In this document: piece by piece, positions 19,783 to 32,143 of the stretch
How positions within the stretch are numbered: position 1 is the first letter of the stretch
Layout: every line of letters starts with the position of its first letter
From: Trichuris trichiura
Taxonomy: Eukaryota > Nematoda > Enoplea > Trichinellida > Trichuridae
Length of the DNA stretch: 64,000 nucleotides
Assembly (NCBI GenBank): GCA_037903355.1
Contig: JBAJFE010000062.1
Coordinates: 62,001-126,000, forward strand
Direction of reading: 5' to 3'
Translations under genes and position numbers: made by a program
The notes under the pieces: generated by a model
What the model saw: the letters and a program-made list of their open reading frames with translations, nothing else
Database searches by the model: none
What the model was told of the DNA's origin: nothing

Positions 19783-22700
19783 ATGCTTAAGTCGGCTGCT
19801 GCTATTCTGATATTCGCCTTTTTCTTCTCTGGAATCAACTGTAAGTAACCAGGGTTAATATTATTAGTACATTCCGGCAATTTACTTTAATGACATTTCC
19901 TCGAAGAGGATATTTTTTGAAAACTTGCATAGCCAACCATACTTTATTTTTATGAGTAATAAATCAAATTCAAAACGCAAAAAAAGCATACAAAGAATAG
20001 TACAAGTACAACAGTAAAAAAAATTTACAAGTAGTAAACAAGGAATTACCAGGACTCAATATACGCTAACTGCAGTCTTTTCTTGTTCTAAGCAAATCTT
20101 TTCCTTATGCCTGAAAATTTTGCAACACATTATAAGGGAGCTAGGAAAGACAGAAATTTCTTTCTGGAAACAAAAAGCGTGAATAATCAAGACGAGATAA
20201 AGGTACAATTTTAAAGATATGAACTAATCTGGCGAATCATAGACGTCTGACTTGCAGTACTGTAGCGACAAGGATCACACGTGAATATATTAAAAGTTAA
20301 TCCAAAGAAGGTCCCAAAGAAGGCCTACGCTATCTTTTCTATTAATCTTCTCATTGATATCATACTGAACATATTTATCGTGCTAATCAGTCAGCTGTAA
20401 ATCACTCGCTAATACAGAAACAGCCATGTTTCAAAAGGAAATTCAAAATAATGATACGTACAGCCATTCAAATTAATCGGAGATGGGAAATATCACTTTT
20501 CTACTGCTTTTAACGTTGTATTATCGTAACGCAAGGGAAGATAAGTGAACATATCTATAAGTTGCATATTTTTCGTGCATAAAGCATTCTGATGTAAAGG
20601 ATAAAAGGCAGCCGACTTCCTATAACGGAACCATTTTTAAAATAACGTTCTGATTCCATTTAAAAATGCGCTTTCTTATTACGACCAGAAAACGTAAGTT
20701 AATAGTGCTGCAAATATGTCTAACTTATTCTTGCCGGTCACTTACTATGTGCAAGATACAACTGGAGCAAACAATATCACCGTTGCATCATTCAGCTACT
20801 CCATTCGACTACGACTTTCCGGAATGCCCGGTCATAACGAAGGATCATAGGCGAAATTCAACCAGGTGTGTAGAAAATGAGTGCCCAGAGGATCTGTTAT
20901 GCTGCCAAGGACTCTGTGTCAAACCAATGGAACCAAGACGTAAGTCTATTTCCATAACACTTGCAGAGATCATTTTAATACAAAAGAAATTGAAGAGAAA
21001 TTTAATGACTTCAGAATCGGACGTTCCAAAACGCAATTTGCTATCCAAAGTATTAGTAGATTCACAATTGCAAAGACAATGCATCTTGTTTTGCTAGTTA
21101 ACAAAAAGCCCTGTTCATGCTGAACTGCAGTACTCTTTTTGCTTGGAGAAACGCTTCGCGTAATTCGACTTCACTTAATAAACGACCAAACAGAGATTAT
21201 TATTAGGCCTCCTCAATTGGGACCTCCCCGTTCCGCATCGGTCTATGAGAACACTAAAAATGTTCAGGCTATTGTGCCGTTGACTACTGAAAGAACTTCT
21301 TTCCAATTTTTTGTTTTTTTTCGATAAGGGCGGCCGCCTATAAAAATTGAAACGGCACTGTTTTTGTAGGACTTTAATTAACTGATTAATGCCTAATCGA
21401 ACCATAGCTTAAAATGTTCTCCGTAGATTATTCGTGCTCGAATATTCCCACGTCACTCTGGTCTGACAGTACTGAGTTGCTGTTTCGTAGAATACGATTT
21501 CAGCATTTTTTGAGACTTTACTGTGCTGTTTCAAAGGGTCTTCGAAACTGAAACTTGCTGTCAAAGATAGACACTTTTGTGTTGGTTCTGCAAAACGCGC
21601 ACGATTTTTTGATTAAGAAAAAATCCTTAATGGGCAACTAATTCAAACCGGCGCCGCTTTTCAAGTTTGTCAGTGAGAGCAGAAGTGGATGAGCCCGTGC
21701 TTACTGAAGAGGAGCATGCATTCTTCGTACGGTATAGTGAGCTATCTCTGTTATCCGGATAATTCCGAAATCCAGATTAGCCCTTAGAACACGGGCCCTG
21801 CACTAGAAATATTCTACAATATGCGCTATTCAGAGGCCGGATGAATGCCTCATTAATAGTAGAACAGCACACCAAACGTATAAATAGGCAAATGAAGCTC
21901 TTTTTGATGACCCGCGTTCCAACTTCAGTGTGAGAAGGTCGAGCACGTTTCATACTTACACAGGAAACCACTATGCCTCAACGAAAATTAAAAACGTTGA
22001 ATGAATTTTATAAAAAGTCCTTTCTGCGTCATTACAGTGTTGCTGATAAGCATCACGCTGTTGTAAGTCGCAACGGAAACTGTGCTGCCTCTCAATTTCT
22101 GAAAACCTGCGTTATTACCCCGTTTCACAGAAGCAAAGAATACTTCTACCACTATCAACATAAAATAGCTTTAGTCCGCTAAGAAATCTAAACTAGGTGA
22201 AACCATTGAGGTGCCAACAGACGCTTGACTGTAACTAGCTGTACTTTGCGTACCCGCATTCAGTACTGAAGGTGGTTTCGTTTTTATGTCATTCGCGAGT
22301 GTTTTAGCAAGAGCTAAAGAAGGGCTTTGTCCGCAAGCCCGCCACTTGCGAAGATACCGGAAAAATTGTACACACGATACTGATTGCCCCGAAAAGCAAA
22401 AGTGTTGCCAAGTTGACGCTGAAACTAAATGTATGGATCCCAAACACATACTGAGTAAGTCAGCTAATTTATTCATTCACATTTACATAACGTTTAGCAA
22501 TGTATTGAATTGCACGAATGTTACAAGACGGTTATTCCATTCGAATGAAAGACGATCAACTGGATATTACATAATTTTTCATCGTTTTTAAAATCAAATG
22601 ACAAAACTGGCACAACATGCTATGCTATACGCATTTCTCATTTCTTCCAGCTATTGGATATCAGAGAAAGGATGGCCACTGCCCGTCAGTTCTACCGGAT

Positions 22701-22856
22701 CAATATATGCTAGCGGCCAAGCTGTGCAATGGTGATGCAGACTGCTTTGGATCTGAAAAATGTTGCCCAACTGACCTGACGTTCCGCTGCTTAGGAAGCC
22801 ATAGGCGCCCAGGTAGAAGTGTAGAAACGCAACTTTCTAAACGCTTTAAATTCTGA
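19783..22856 (+). CDS. Secreted protein with three WAP domains
   Basis: Four exons: 19783-19840 (signal peptide, MLKSAAAILIFAFFFSGIN), 20796-20939, 22308-22454 and 22651-22856. All junctions are phase 1 with GTAAGT donors and good pyrimidine-tract acceptors; each of the last three exons holds one WAP (four-disulphide-core) domain. The domains start at ECPVITKD, LCPQARHL and HCPSVLPD, and each has the CC pair (LLCCQG, QKCCQV, EKCCPT). All three lack the canonical second and seventh cysteines, a pair that forms one disulphide in elafin-type WAP domains, so they are three-disulphide variants. The basic C-terminus ends SKRFKF. WAP proteins are typically secreted protease inhibitors or antimicrobials; the role here is inference. 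An alternative last exon may lie at 23491. Confidence 0.75.
20940..22307 (+). other. Intron 2 of the WAP gene
   Basis: A 1368-base intron from GTAAGT (20940) to TTTTAG (22307). Short open frames on both strands show no recognisable product. No element found. Confidence 0.5.
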
Positions 22857-23000
22857 ATGCAGCGAGTCAAGCTAAAGATACTAAAAATACTGTTAATAGT
22901 TACCATTTTGAAAACGTGGTTTCTTTGTACGGGACATTATGTTTTCATGATGAAGAAATTTATTGCGGATATGTCCCGTTTGTTTTCTATATAAAGAGGC

Positions 23001-23040
23001 TCCGGAGCTTTCGGGTCATTCGAGACCCATCATCAGATAT
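23001..23040 (-). ncRNA. Hammerhead ribozyme core (left arm)
   Basis: Read on the minus strand: CTGATGA, a stem-loop closed by GGGTC/GACCC, then GAAAGCTC followed by CGG. The 5-prime side of stem I has been changed to ATAT at the arm junction, so this copy is probably inactive. Confidence 0.5.
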
Positions 23041-23051
23041 TTACACTTAAG

Positions 23052-23091
23052 ACCGCTGATGATGGGTCTCGAATGACCCGAAAGCTCTGAA
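23052..23091 (+). ncRNA. Hammerhead ribozyme core (right arm)
   Basis: ACCG then CTGATGA (23056-23062), stem II GGGTC/GACCC, GAAA (23080-23083), GCTC, TGAA. Stem I is reduced to about two pairs. The predicted cleavage position is after 23087. Confidence 0.55.
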
Positions 23092-23490
23092 GCCTCTTTA
23101 TATAGAAAACAAACGGGACATATCCGTAATAAATTTCTTCATCATGAATAGTTACCATTGTCGTTTTCTTAGACGGAGTTTCCTCATAGACAGTCTCCCT
23201 TACTCAAACTTAAATGGATTTAGTAAAGAGGTTTTACTAAACATCAAGGAATTATTTATAGCTTTTAAATTTTCCAACATCAGAGCAGTATAATGAAGAA
23301 ATGTTCACAAGAGGTACCCGACCAACGTATTAAAACTAAATGTGATACTCGTGATACGAGTAATTAAATTTTTTTAAGTTCTCGGTAGGAAAATGATCTA
23401 TAAAATTGTGCACTTTGCTTTTTTCATCACGATAGTGTTCTAATTGTTTTTACACGTCATTGGCAAACTAATGGCGTATTATTCTTGTAG

Positions 23491-23645
23491 CCGCGCCTAA
23501 GAACGGATCTTGCACGGATGCGGTGCCTGACAAGCGCCCTTACTCCATCCTAGGACCACTTTGCACAGACGACTACGATTGTATTGGAATGAAAAAGTGT
23601 TGTTTCCACGTACTCGCTGAAGAATGCATGAATCCCGTGCTTTGA
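23491..23645 (+). CDS. Extra WAP exon, possible alternative last exon
   Basis: A strong acceptor (TTCTTGTAG) precedes a phase-1 exon encoding one WAP domain (GSCTDAVPD, LCTDDYDC, KKCCFHV, ECMNP) and ending in TGA at 23643-23645. It shows the same loss of the second and seventh cysteines. It can be reached from a weak internal donor in the third WAP exon (GTAGAA at 22813, phase 1, matching). That would give a four-WAP isoform with the foldback element inside the intron. Alternatively it is the remnant of a separate gene whose first exons were lost. It has no own signal peptide. Confidence 0.6.
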
Positions 23646-24273
23646 AAACTACAATACTTCGCTCTGCCTACTACGCGAAACATTCTTCCATGCGAACAGT
23701 CGACATAAGCACACTAATAAATTGATCCTAACCTGCAGCTCCTAATTTAGATTACAGTGAACGAAAGTAATGTATCTCTGCCATGAGGCATTCGTCCTTG
23801 TGCACGTTAAACCATGTGTCTCTAGTTACACCTTTTTATGTATTAATGCAATAATCAAAAATCGGCATTCTCATAACCAGACTTCGCCAGACAGCTATTA
23901 GGCTTGGACGAACCTATAAAACTGAACAGTTCCATAAACATTAAAAATATTCTGAAGCATATTTTATAATATTTCATTGAATTGTTGGTAAGAAAATTTA
24001 TTCCACATTTTTGCTCAGTTTAAGGCAGTGCACAAGGTACGACAAGCACACAAGTTGAAATGTTTAAGTTTAAGCGCTCAACTTGTTTTAGAGAAAAATG
24101 ACAAACCATGAAATAGTGCATTGACATTTCGGCGATATGAGAATTTAGAATAAAAACAGTTATCTACGTTTCAGCAGATACATTCAGACTATGATTAAAG
24201 CTAAACCAGTAAAATTTCGATATTTCAATCACGCAAGGAAGGCACCGTAGTGCGACATGTTCGTTGGATGGCC
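23646..24273. other. Spacer between convergent WAP genes
   Basis: A+T-rich and non-coding as far as can be seen. It carries the 3-prime ends of both genes. Confidence 0.5.
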
Positions 24274-25391
24274 TCAATCATTTTCATGGTTAATTGAAGA
24301 GGTTGTAGTAACCTGATTCAAAATAGGCTTCTTTTCTACGAGTATAGCGAAATTCGAATCGTCGATCAGCTCCTCTTCAAGTGGCACTGGACGTTTTCTG
24401 TAAAACTGAAAGCAAACAACTTTAAGCATAAGTATCCTGTAAAATATGCATAAAAAGTTGTATTAAAAGCTTGTATGCATGTCCAGGTCTGCATATTCAA
24501 ACGGCGCAGATTAAGTTAGCATACTGATGAAACCGTTAATAATGCCAGCTGAACTTGACGGCTAAAGGTGCTACTATTACTTCAGACAGCATTAGAAAGC
24601 GCTAATGAAGCAATTGAAGTTTATCCTATATATTTCGTCTGCTCGAATGCTTCTTCGCGGCACGGTAAACTACTAACACAGTTAACTATCCTTTGTGCAT
24701 CGTCGTCAGTTCTGTGAAACCCTTTGCTCTTCCATAATACTCTGACTGAATAAAATGCCTTACCGGCCGGTAGGAAAATCTTCTTGTTGGTTTAGAATAA
24801 CGTAACGTAGAAGAAACTGCCCTCGCTTCGGGTAAAAGGCAACGTAACCCAAGAAGTGTGGGACAACACTTTCGAATGCCCGTACATTCATAGTCGTTTT
24901 CGCATGAATCGAAGTGCTCAAGGTCGAAGCTTTCTGGAATGACCAAAACTGGACAATCTCCGGGCTTTTCAAAGGGGCAACAAATCTCATTTAAACATTC
25001 ATAGCTTGACGGACATTGCAGATTGTTGCCGCATATTCCAACCGACATTTTCCCACCGGGACAGATGACTGAAATTTAATCAAACCAGACATCCAGCAAT
25101 CAAATGCTTGATAATACACGCATTACCCCTTTGGCTATCCGTAGACATGCAATAGTTACCGCGCAGAGTCTCGCAACACTTCGAATGTCCACTGCACTCT
25201 ATATCTGTCTTACATTTCTTCATTGTTAGAAGTGGAAGTTCAAATAAAGGGCATAACCCGTACTTGTCTACAAAAATGCGCTTATCAAGTTTCTGCAAAT
25301 AGCAGTTCTCACCAAAGCCGCTAACAACTATTCGCTCAGAAGCGATCACAAGTGTAAGCAATCGTAAAAGTATACTATCAAAAGAAGACAT
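24274..25391 (-). CDS. Secreted protein with two WAP domains flanking an EB-like cysteine module
   Basis: Three exons: 25391-25127, 25068-24764 and 24405-24274, all in phase (donors GTAATG and GTAAGG, acceptors TTTCAG and TTTCAG); 233 residues. Exon 1 encodes a signal peptide (MSSFDSILLRLLTLVIASE) and WAP domain 1 (LCPLFELPL, ECSGHSKCCE). Exon 2 holds a six-cysteine module (VICPGG, CGNNLQCPSSYEC, ICCPF) that resembles EB or lustrin-type repeats, followed by WAP domain 2 (DCPVLVIPE, ECTGIRKCCP). Exon 3 is a cysteine-free acidic tail. Both WAP domains again lack the second and seventh cysteines. It lies tail-to-tail with the WAP gene at 19783. A secreted inhibitor role is likely from the family but unproven. 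Confidence 0.75.
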
Positions 25392-27508
25392 CCTCAGACC
25401 AACAGCTTTCCTACCTGAAACTGTAGGAGGTGAACAACTGCTGACAAGCCAATGCGGTTAAAAGAAAAAATACAACCGGTTGTGTAATGTTTGGAAAATT
25501 GCCAAAAATGGGACAACCGTTTAAGCGGTGACCAAATCATAATGTGCTGTCAATTGTAGGCTACGTAACGGAAGAAGGACATTGTCTGTCAACTTTTAAA
25601 CGCTTGAATTGTAACTGCGTCCATTAATGTGCAAATTAACCGTAAATAAGGTTAAAATGTCGAACTGCTGCATTTACTACATTCAAAACAGAAAGAAACT
25701 TTCAAGGGAACTCTTGTTGGTGCAGACAATGCTCCTAAGACAGGTGTACATGAACAGGCCTATGCATCATTGTTTTCAGCACCATTTGCATACTGGCGAA
25801 GGGCAACGTCGTGAAGCATCAGAAATACTGCATCAAATTATTGTATGCTGCTTGCAGAATACATGCCGGACGTTTACTTTTTGCTAAAGTGATACTTAAA
25901 AAACTATCAGCGAGAAAGTGCTACAAAAAGATTCAGCTGTACTGCAAGAAAAAGTTAAACCACGCTATACGAAGAACATAAGATGTGCGCATCCTAATAC
26001 AATACTCTGAAATAAGCTAAAAGTGTCAGATAGACCAAAAAACAATTTTCACAGAGGTAAATGTAATCAAACGATATAGAAATTGATAGAATTGGTACAA
26101 TAAAATCAACTTCAAAATAACCAAAGTATGCAGGCTCATATGAGAAGTGGCAATTTTAAAGACATTCAGACATTCAATGGCGAAGTCAAAGAACCTGCTA
26201 ATCAAGTTCTTACTGTAAACAGCTTCCCTAAGTGTGTGAAACCGCGAGGAAAAATACTTAGCCATCAAGAATAAGAAGCTTAGATCAGTAAACATTACGT
26301 AGAGTGAACAACTTTAACACAGCAACGAAGACTAGTTCTAACACAGTGATTGCTAAAACTTCAAAATTTGGTTCCGCGCTTTCTACAGAATTTTAAGACG
26401 CTATATTTTATACTTCTGAGCTCGGAGTCACTTAAATAATCAGTTTGTTATAGAGACTGAAATGTGTTGCGGCGTTAGACTCATCTCCGTTACTCGAGTC
26501 GGTGTATTATCAAGCTCAGTATGAGGACGTGCACATGTCTTCCTGAAGATATGAATATCTTCTCCGTAACCGCGTGTTGGATGTTATGGCTACATTTTAT
26601 GGTACGCCAACATACAGCTGACCAAAGCAACGCAGTTAGTTACTCTTCCTTTGGAGCACACTTGTGACTAAATATTTCTGGCAATTAATTTTTTAAAAGC
26701 AGATGAGATTTGGTATGCAAGTCATTGCTGTTTAAACACTAAATTGCGAAGGAATGATGAAGTGGTGAACTACATTGCAACTCAGTTAAAGAACGTACCT
26801 TAGTACCATTACTGTAGTATTTGCAAGTTTACTCATTTTGGTTTCGTTCATTCTTGGCTGTTGCTTGAGTTCCTCACTTTTGGCAAGTAGTAATAAATTT
26901 TTTGTTAATTTTGAATAATTTTTATGTACGCGCGTAATTTTACAAGTCGTGTTCAAAAAAGTAATTGAATTTCCTTGCTATGCGTAATTTCGCTTTTGTT
27001 ATCGGTCGGTAGCTTGCTGGTGAAGAGCTAACAGGGTCAGTAGTCTAGTAGAAACACATAGGGTATTTCTAAACCTTGGATTAGTTCTATACAATTATAG
27101 TTTATCATTGTGGTATCACAAGCAAACTATTAATCGAAGCAGCAAATTTAATTAGTAAAGAAAGTTTGAAGTTATTGTTGTCTAACAGTCTGTAGGGAAT
27201 TATAAGCCTATATATGTTATATTTTGACTACGTGGTTGTTTTCGTTTTTGTACGGTGTTGTGATCAAGTCATTGTTATCTGCTTTTACTTATTCAACTGC
27301 TGGAATTGCTGTGTTAGCCGCCTTCCTGACAGTATCCTTCTGATTTACTGTTTTATTTACTGGTTATATTCTGATTCTATTTTAGGTGTTGCTGACTAGT
27401 GATAGAATGGGTGAATTGAACGGTGTCATTCCTTAACATCCCATATATCCCAGAATTAAATATTTCAAATTTAGTTACTTTTTCTTCGTTAGCTTCATTT
27501 TAAAAAGA
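25392..27508. other. Gene-poor spacer
   Basis: No coding pattern, element or RNA gene recognised on either strand. Promoters of the flanking divergent genes must lie near its two ends. Confidence 0.5.
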
Positions 27509-29044
27509 ATGAGCATCGCCCAAGTAATCGTAAAGGAAGTGGCCCAGCAATTCGAATCCCTCGGCATAAGCTCATGGCTGTCTGGGTGCTGTTCTGCTGT
27601 GGGCATCAAAGATCCTACACCAGTTCAAGTAAATTGTATACCTCAAATACTAGCCGGTAAGGACGTCATTGGCTGCTCGAAAACTGGTTCCGGCAAGACA
27701 TTAGCCTTTGCTTTGCCAATAATACAAGTCTTGAGCGAAGACCCGTATGGTATTTTTGCTCTGGTGCTCACTCCCTCCAGAGAGTTGGCTTTTCAAATCG
27801 GTGAGCAATTTACAGCCCTCGGCATGCCTTTAGGTCTTCGAACTAGTATAATAGTGGGCGGTAAGTGTTTAACGTTTCCGACTAGATGAACGGAATAAGA
27901 TTGGATCTGTTTTCTAGGTCGGGATTCGATTGAGCAAGCTAAAGAATTGGCCGAACAGCCTCACGTGGTTATTGCAACACCAGGTCGATTAGCCGATCAT
28001 ATTGTGTCACGTAGCGAAGAGAACTGGTTTGCCAAAATCCGATTTTTGGTTTTGGACGAAGCAGATCGCCTGTTGGAAGGTCAGTTTGACCTCCAACTGG
28101 AAAGTATTTTCCAAAAAATTGCCAAATCTCGGCAAACACTTTTGTTCAGGTAACTTTTGCAGTTCGCGTTATTGTGTACGTATTTGCTGACTTCAGCGCG
28201 ACCATAACGGACGCATTATCAAGGGTACAAGAAGTAAGCGTTAAAAAGCCCTACTTTTGGCAAGAGGAGAGTTCAACAGTGACCGTTGACACTTTGGAGC
28301 AACGTTATGTTCTTTGTCCAAAGGACGTTAAAGACGCATACGTTGTCTACGCAGTGAAGCTGTTCACTGAAAAGAATCCTCATACATCCGTACTAATCTT
28401 CTCACATTCATGCTATGAATGCCAGTCGCTTTCGCTGATGTTCAATGATTTGGGTTTTCGAGTTGGCGCACTGCATTCAATGATAGCACAACGAGAACGA
28501 CTCTCGTCCTTCGCTTTGTTCAAATCGAACAGATTGAAAGTAGGAAAAATCGTTTTTTTCTTTCTTTGACTGTAATTGCCTATTTAAGGTGCTCATCTGT
28601 ACAGACGTTGCTTCGAGAGGCCTCGATTTACCCTTCGTCGATCTAGTCATTAACCATAATATTCCAGCGGAACCGAAGACCTATGTGCATCGTGTAGGCC
28701 GATCAGCACGCGCTGGCCGGCCTGGCAAAGCAGTTACATTTGTTACTCAATTCGACATTGCTCTGGTACATGCCATCGAAGATACCATTGGTTGCAAGCT
28801 AAAGGAGTTGAAATTGAGCGATCACAAAGTTTCCCAATACGTAACTGAAGTGTTGGTGGCGAAGCGCGAAGCTCGGCTAAAATTAGACGAACAGAAATTC
28901 GGTGAACAGCGAAAGATAAACCGTCGTAAGCAGATGATAATTGAAGGCATCGATCCTGACGAGGTGGAAAAAGACCGTAAGCGGAAGAAACGGCGGACGA
29001 AATCGACTGTTGCGTTAGGTAATGGTCAGAGTACAGAGAGCTGA
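27509..29044 (+). CDS. DDX49: DEAD-box RNA helicase, DDX49/Dbp8 type
   Basis: Four exons: 27509-27860, 27918-28149, 28197-28539 and 28589-29044, with introns of 57, 47 and 49 bases. The product is 460 residues, close to the usual length of this family. Motifs appear in order: Q motif with PTPVQ (residue ~37), motif I KTGSGKT (~58), PSRELA (~89), [14 protein letters not shown] in VLDEADRLL (~171), SAT (~195), the FSH and [10 protein letters not shown] region, TDVASRGLD (~312) and [11 protein letters not shown] (~338). The C-terminal tail is lysine/arginine-rich (DRKRKKRR). The family unwinds pre-rRNA during small ribosomal subunit assembly in the nucleolus. The start lies in the context AAAGAATGAGC and gives a complete Q motif. 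An AATAAA follows near 29143. DDX49 rather than another nucleolar helicase is a judgement from overall length and the [16 protein letters not shown] segment. Confidence 0.9.
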
Positions 29045-29636
29045 ACTGTGTAAGAAGGCACTTCATACTGCCGTCATATCTCGTTCTACTAAGCAATAAT
29101 AAAATCAATTGAAATGTTATGAAGTACTTCATGCCCAGATCTGTCTTAATAAATGGATAATGCGGTGTGCTGCCGAGATAAAATTTAATTTTGCATATAA
29201 CTTTTTTTAAGGCACTTAATCCAATGACAGCTTTCCACTCTGGAGAAAGGGGAAACATGCTCATTCTGAAAGTTTTTACCGCTTAGTTACGATAATATTT
29301 TTCCATTTATCCACCTTTTGAATGGATGTTTTCTGTTTAATTCCACTGAGTGTGTATTGCTACTCTTACTGCAGACATGAATAATATTCTTTGTAAAAGA
29401 AACTGAAAGTACAGTCTTGATCCTGATCTTCTATTATCATTATCCGGGTAATCGCTTGTGGGAACCATTTTGGATATTCAAGTTTCTACCAAGCATCATG
29501 TCATGACAAGGCAAGTAATGCTTAAATGACCGACGCGCTTCTATGATCAATACATTACCGCCGCACGCTAATCATGTCATGTTTTCAGGTAAGGGAAAAC
29601 TGTCTGTTTCGAAAGAATAAAGGGAGAAACTTTTTA

Positions 29637-29735
29637 ATGAAGTTTCTACTGATTTCTAAGAGACTTGCAGTCTCCATGGCTATTGCAGGCATAACGTTTC
29701 CTGTGTTCATTGCCGTTATTCTTTACAGAACTTAA
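29637..29735 (+). CDS. Candidate 32-residue hydrophobic small protein (B1)
   Basis: ATG-to-TAA frame encoding a short protein with one hydrophobic segment (AGITFPVFIAVILY). The frame is kept at 35357-35455 in B2 without indels and with several synonymous changes (TCC/TCT, GTG/GTT, GTT/GTC, ATT/ATC) and a different stop codon (TGA). It may equally be part of an untranslated region. Function unknown. Confidence 0.3.
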   Translation: MKFLLISKRLAVSMAIAGITFPVFIAVILYRT

Positions 29736-30103
29736 TACTTCTTATTTTCAGCTAAGCAGATGATATTTCGTTTGTCAATGTTTCAGAGAAAGTCAGTTTT
29801 GTAGCAGTGATGCTTTTCATGATGTTGATGGTAGCAAGATGATGTCCCTGTTTGGCCATTATTTGCGAACGAAGAAAGTTGATGTTCTAAAAGTTCTGTT
29901 GTTTTCATTATCGTTGCCACTCCAATTGCTTCTTAAAGCGTAGTGTTTGACGACGACAAAATAACAGCAGGAATGCCAGAATAATTGTGGCCTTCTTTTC
30001 AATGTTACACAGGTGAAACGAAGTGTGAGAAAAAGGTTATGGCGTTCTGTGTCATGTGGATTACCTAAAACCCAAAGGCTGACATCGCAACAAAGTTCTT
30101 TAT

Positions 30104-30860
30104 TCAAAGTTGTCTTGATTGCGATATTAACGTGGCAACGATCTGACTGCAGATGCATGTCACTGTGGCGGGAAGCTCAGGCACTTTACCAGAAGAAAAT
30201 AATAACTTTGTCTTGGACGTCAGTTGCAGCAGTGTGTTTTTTAGACCCGCCTTGCTGCATAGACAAGAGAAGGTTGCTTTTTGAAGAAGCGACCCCTGAT
30301 CAACATGCGGTCTTTCCAGGTCACTCAGTGGACGGTACCTTTGTACCTGAAATGACATGAATTCGATAACGTAAACGCAGGGTAAGCTTAAGAGCTTTTG
30401 AAAAGGCAACTTAACCCCGTGAGCTTATCGCTTCTAATAGTCTATTTCCTTTTTTAATACTCAATCTTTGCTTGCCCAGTTGATGTGCAAAATGTGCACC
30501 AAAAGAATGGCCATAAATTCCATTGTATTTTCAATACTTGCAATTTCAGGGAATTACTGATGCGAAAGGCTTTGCATGGCAAGAGGTGCTATGTTCTCTC
30601 ATACTGATAAAGCTTTGTCATGCGACATGTCTCGTAAAGACTGCATTTCACTCTTCTGCATTTTCTGCATGTTTAAAAGAAAAACTAAACAGTGAATGAA
30701 ATTGAGCACTTCACCCCTGCCATAGGTCCAGAGTACTTCGTGAACAGAGGCTTTGAAAAACTGTTTATATCTAAAGTTGTCAATAAGCAAACTGGAGCGT
30801 TTTTGAATACGTTCGTAATTCTCCTGCATGCATTCAAGCACCGTCAGATATCCATATTTT
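30104..30860 (-). CDS. Unknown minus-strand gene in B1
   Basis: The last exon runs 30346-30104 (acceptor TCATTTCAG) and ends SQSRQL followed directly by an AATAAA overlapping the stop. An upstream exon of uncertain limits lies within about 30860-30710 (contains RSSLLIDNF and QFFKASVHE). Compared with B2, substitutions are mostly at third positions (TAC/TAT, GAA/GAG, AAA/AAG, TTT/TTC, GCC/GCT) and the last exon has a 3-base in-frame indel and a pair of compensating 1-base indels. That pattern supports coding. The 5-prime end is not identified; one 1-base difference in the upstream exon suggests one copy may be damaged. No family recognised. Confidence 0.4.
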
Positions 30861-31307
30861 ACTATCCAGTTCACAGTAAGAGATTCATGGCATTATTTCT
30901 TTTGTACAGTCGTTTGCTTAGCATCTTGAGGTGGTGCGTGTCTTCGTGCTTCCTAACCTCGTTTTCTCTGTAACATCACCCGGTTGGCCTGTTGCCGTTT
31001 TCCCTAAAAAAGTTTCACAACGTAGCATTGCAATCAAAAAATATGATTCACTTTATCAAATTAAGTCAGTTACCGCAAGGGAGAAGAATGGTAATGATTT
31101 ATAATTTCTTCACTTCTTAAACATCAGTTACGCGAGGTGATTGAATGGGCGTAAAGGCTTATTTTATTGGTCGCTTCGAAAACTCTTACATTGCAAATAA
31201 AAGGTTTTTTCACTAGGTCATGATTCATGATTACAGACATCCATTTAGTTTGAATTACAGTTGAAAGTGTTGAATTACTGCATGAAAAAGAGAAGTTCGG
31301 TTAAGAT

Positions 31308-31626
31308 AATGCAAAAGTTTTATTACGGAATTATTCCCGTTTAATGTGATAGATAACTCCGGAGCTTTCGGGTCGATCGAGACCCGTCTTCAGCGGTTGT
31401 GAATTACGGATGTAACCTGTGCGCGTGACTTGAGTCTTCTGTCGTTTTCATGGTTTAAAGTGGGTGTTTTAAAGCTCTTTGTTGGTGGTCTTCTGTTTGT
31501 ATGATATGTAATTTGTCCGTTTTTTCGCATTTTTTCATGTGCGGGGATTATTAAACGGGAATACTTCCGTAATAAAACTTTTACATTATGAAAACATACG
31601 CTCCCGTACCAAGAAACCACATTTTC
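31308..31626 (-). mobile_element. Penelope-like non-autonomous element (319 bases)
   Basis: Flanked by a perfect 15-base duplication, aagttcggttaagat (31293-31307 and 31627-31641). B2 has the empty site near 37020. The right end is the inverted form of the shared terminus (TGAAAATGTGGTTTCTTGG on the minus strand) and a hammerhead core lies near the left end. The interior is non-coding. Confidence 0.85.
31356..31398 (-). ncRNA. Hammerhead ribozyme core
   Basis: Minus strand: AACCG, CTGAAGA, stem II CGGGTC/GACCC, GAAAGCTC, then CGGAG. The CCG before the core pairs with CGG after the predicted cleavage site, giving a three-pair stem I. Confidence 0.6.
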
Positions 31627-31794
31627 AAGTTCGGTTAAGATTCATAAAAAATATGAACAAATAACCGCTCTCGTGCCTTCACCCCTCAAATCCTCGTTTA
31701 AATATGCTTTCCTTTCCAGTAAACCGACTAAGTAGTTACTGTAGCTGAATAAGCATTGGCCTTATTTTGCTTTCAGCTTATACCCCGCGGTGTC

Positions 31795-32092
<298 letters not shown>

Positions 32093-32143
32093 ATATTCTG
32101 TTATCTCTTAGATGCTTTCATTTTATTGGTTTATTTCAGACTG

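Larger units (their letters stand above)
22908..23146. mobile_element. Penelope-like foldback element (239 bases)
   Basis: Two arms of about 95 bases in inverted orientation around a spacer of roughly 15 bases. Flanked by a perfect 13-base target duplication, aatagttaccatt (22895-22907 and 23147-23159). It starts TTGAAAACGTGGTTTCTTTG, the end shared by the other copies. Each arm holds a hammerhead ribozyme core. It has no coding capacity. It sits just after the third WAP exon and before the extra WAP exon. Confidence 0.85.

Noticed and set aside
28743..29264. 173-codon open frame on the minus strand
   Set aside because: It is antisense to the last exon of the DDX49 gene, which has full helicase motifs in the other direction.
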